Below, piece by piece: positions 62,921-64,000 of a stretch of 64,000 nt of DNA. Made by a program: the position numbers and the translations under genes. Source of the DNA: Bacillota bacterium. GTDB lineage: Bacteria; Bacillota; Clostridia; Acetivibrionales; DSM-1351. How positions within the stretch are numbered: position 1 is the stretch's first letter; each line of letters starts with the position of its first letter. The DNA is taken from NCBI GenBank assembly GCA_023400235.1, contig JAEXFI010000035.1:62001-126000 (forward strand), read 5' to 3'. The notes below the pieces were generated by a model that was not told where the DNA came from, searched no databases, and saw nothing but the letters and a program-made list of their open reading frames with translations.

Positions 62921-64000
62921 TTTTAAAGAATTTGCTGATGTAAGAGAGACTTTGAAGGAAACCGGTCTTAGCGTGGGCGGATATATCAGAATTTCAACAA
63001 AAAAGGACAGCCAGCTGACATCTGTTGAAAATCAAAAAAAATATATAGCTGAGTGGGCAAGCATAAATAAATATACAATATCGGATTTTTACATTGATGT
63101 TAGAACCGGTGCATACAGCTATCTGAGACATGAAATGTCCAGGCTGAAAGATGATATTTCCCAAGGCAGAATAAAAGGTGTTGTTTGCAAGGAAATTTCA
63201 AGAACATCTCGTGATATCATGGATATTATTGAATTAAAAAGAAGCCTGGCAGCACAAGGGGCTTTTTTCATTTCAATTAAAGAGGGTTATGACAGCAGGA
63301 CGGATGATGATGAGTTCTTACTGGTAATTCATGCTGGGCTTGCACAAAAGGAAAGGAAGACAACCAGTTCCAGAGTCAAAATCACGCAGATGATTAAGGC
63401 AAATGAAGGAAAAACCAATGTTTCTAGACCTGCTCTTGGCTATAAACTGTCTGAAGACAGTCAGCATCTGGTTGTTAACATTGAGAAATCAGAGGTTTAT
63501 GAATTAATTGTAAGCAAGTATCTTGAGGGCTGGGGCAGCATGAAAATATGCAGACTGCTGAATTCCATGGGAGTCAAAACGAGCCGGGGAGGTGATAATT
63601 GGACAACCAATGGGGTTATGAATATTCTTACCAACCCCGTATATCTGGGAATAAGCATGTATAATGTTACATTAACCGTAAGGGATGGTTCGGGGAAGGC
63701 AAAAAGGATGATAAGGCCCCGTGAACAGTGGATAGTGCGTGAAAATACCCATCCGGCTTTAATATCCGTTGAGAAGTTTGAACGTATTCAACAAATTATA
63801 CAGGATAGAAGGGAAAAAGAAAAAAAGGAATGGAGCTGTACCAGAAAATATTTGCTGTCCGGGTTACTTTATTGCGCTTCCTGCGGAAGTAAACTGTTTG
63901 GAGGTAAAATACCAAAAAATCAGGCGAGAAGCAAAATAAAGGAAGAGAGAACAGCACAGGACTATTACTTTTATTATTTTGACAGAAAAATTGACGGCAT
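62886..64000 (+). CDS. Second large serine recombinase (3' end outside window)
   Basis: An open frame of 371 codons runs off the window. After about 30 extra residues at the N-terminus comes GGYIRISTKKDSQ, with the catalytic serine at residue 37. CKEISRTSRD, LAQKERKTTSSRVK and RPALGYKL match the catalytic and recombinase domains, WTTNGVMNILTNPVYLG the DNA-binding part, and LLYCASCGSKLFGG the start of the zinc ribbon. AAGGGG stands 8 bases before the ATG. It differs clearly from the recombinase at 56304, so the two are not a recent duplication. Both point the same way, about 5 kb apart. Confidence 0.9.
   Translation, partial: MDYLPPLVQANNFKEFADVRETLKETGLSVGGYIRISTKKDSQLTSVENQKKYIAEWASINKYTISDFYIDVRTGAYSYLRHEMSRLKDDISQGRIKGVVCKEISRTSRDIMDIIELKRSLAAQGAFFISIKEGYDSRTDDDEFLLVIHAGLAQKERKTTSSRVKITQMIKANEGKTNVSRPALGYKLSEDSQHLVVNIEKSEVYELIVSKYLEGWGSMKICRLLNSMGVKTSRGGDNWTTNGVMNILTNPVYLGISMYNVTLTVRDGSGKAKRMIRPREQWIVRENTHPALISVEKFERIQQIIQDRREKEKKEWSCTRKYLLSGLLYCASCGSKLFGGKIPKNQARSKIKEERTAQDYYFYYFDRKIDG

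Overview
The window looks like a chromosomal segment of a mesophilic, cellulosome-producing member of the Clostridia, close to the Ruminiclostridium (Clostridium) cellulolyticum group. The main evidence is four secreted plant-wall enzymes with type I dockerins whose recognition positions read Ala-Ile/Ala-Leu (the cellulolyticum type, not the Ser-Thr of C. thermocellum). CBM6 modules, an AraC-type two-component system next to a sugar ABC importer, Gram-positive ribosome sites and moderate-to-low GC agree with this. No rRNA, tRNA or CRISPR array was seen.

Layout. 1-2.3 kb: end of a thiamine thiazole operon (thiG, thiH, thiE/tenI-like). 2.4-15.1 kb: an eight-gene envelope operon behind a good sigma-A promoter (large membrane protein, ABC ATPase and permease, a coiled-coil protein with a Gln-Gly repeat, MoxR ATPase, DUF58 and two VWA membrane proteins). 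15.3-22 kb: an exported HtrA-like protease chimera, then three enzymes without signal peptides (SGNH acetylesterase, GH43, CE1-type esterase). 22.3-30.5 kb: a ribose/galactofuranose-type ABC importer and its YesM/AraC two-component system. 31-35.6 kb: three cellulosomal xylan enzymes (GH10-CBM6-Doc, CE1-Doc, GH62-CBM6-Doc). Together these suggest a pathway: the cellulosome cuts decorated arabinoxylan outside, the importer takes up the fragments, and the cytoplasmic esterases and GH43 finish them.

35.9-39.5 kb: a metal-homeostasis-like trio, made of a COG0523 (CobW) GTPase, a CobW-like domain fused to a UPF0718 permease, and a TIGR03943-family protein. 39.8-42.4 kb: a GH44-Doc-PKD-CBM enzyme behind an 11-codon leader ORF. 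42.5-44.4 kb: a truncated manganese-catalase/CotJC remnant and a membrane-bound XRE regulator. 45-55.9 kb: a 3148-residue surface protein with about 20 DUF5011-like repeats, and a smaller exported protein with CWB2 cell-wall-binding repeats.

56-64 kb is an accessory region bracketed by two large serine recombinases, the second cut by the window end. Between them lie a Met-rich small protein, a possible IS3-type end, a free GH11 xylanase flanked by a perfect 27-bp inverted repeat, a roughly 220-nt chain of hairpins that I cannot match to a known riboswitch, a C-lectin/FGE-fold lipoprotein, and a secreted phosphoesterase. The inverted-repeat xylanase cassette, the structured leader beside it and the CobW-permease fusion are the most unusual items.
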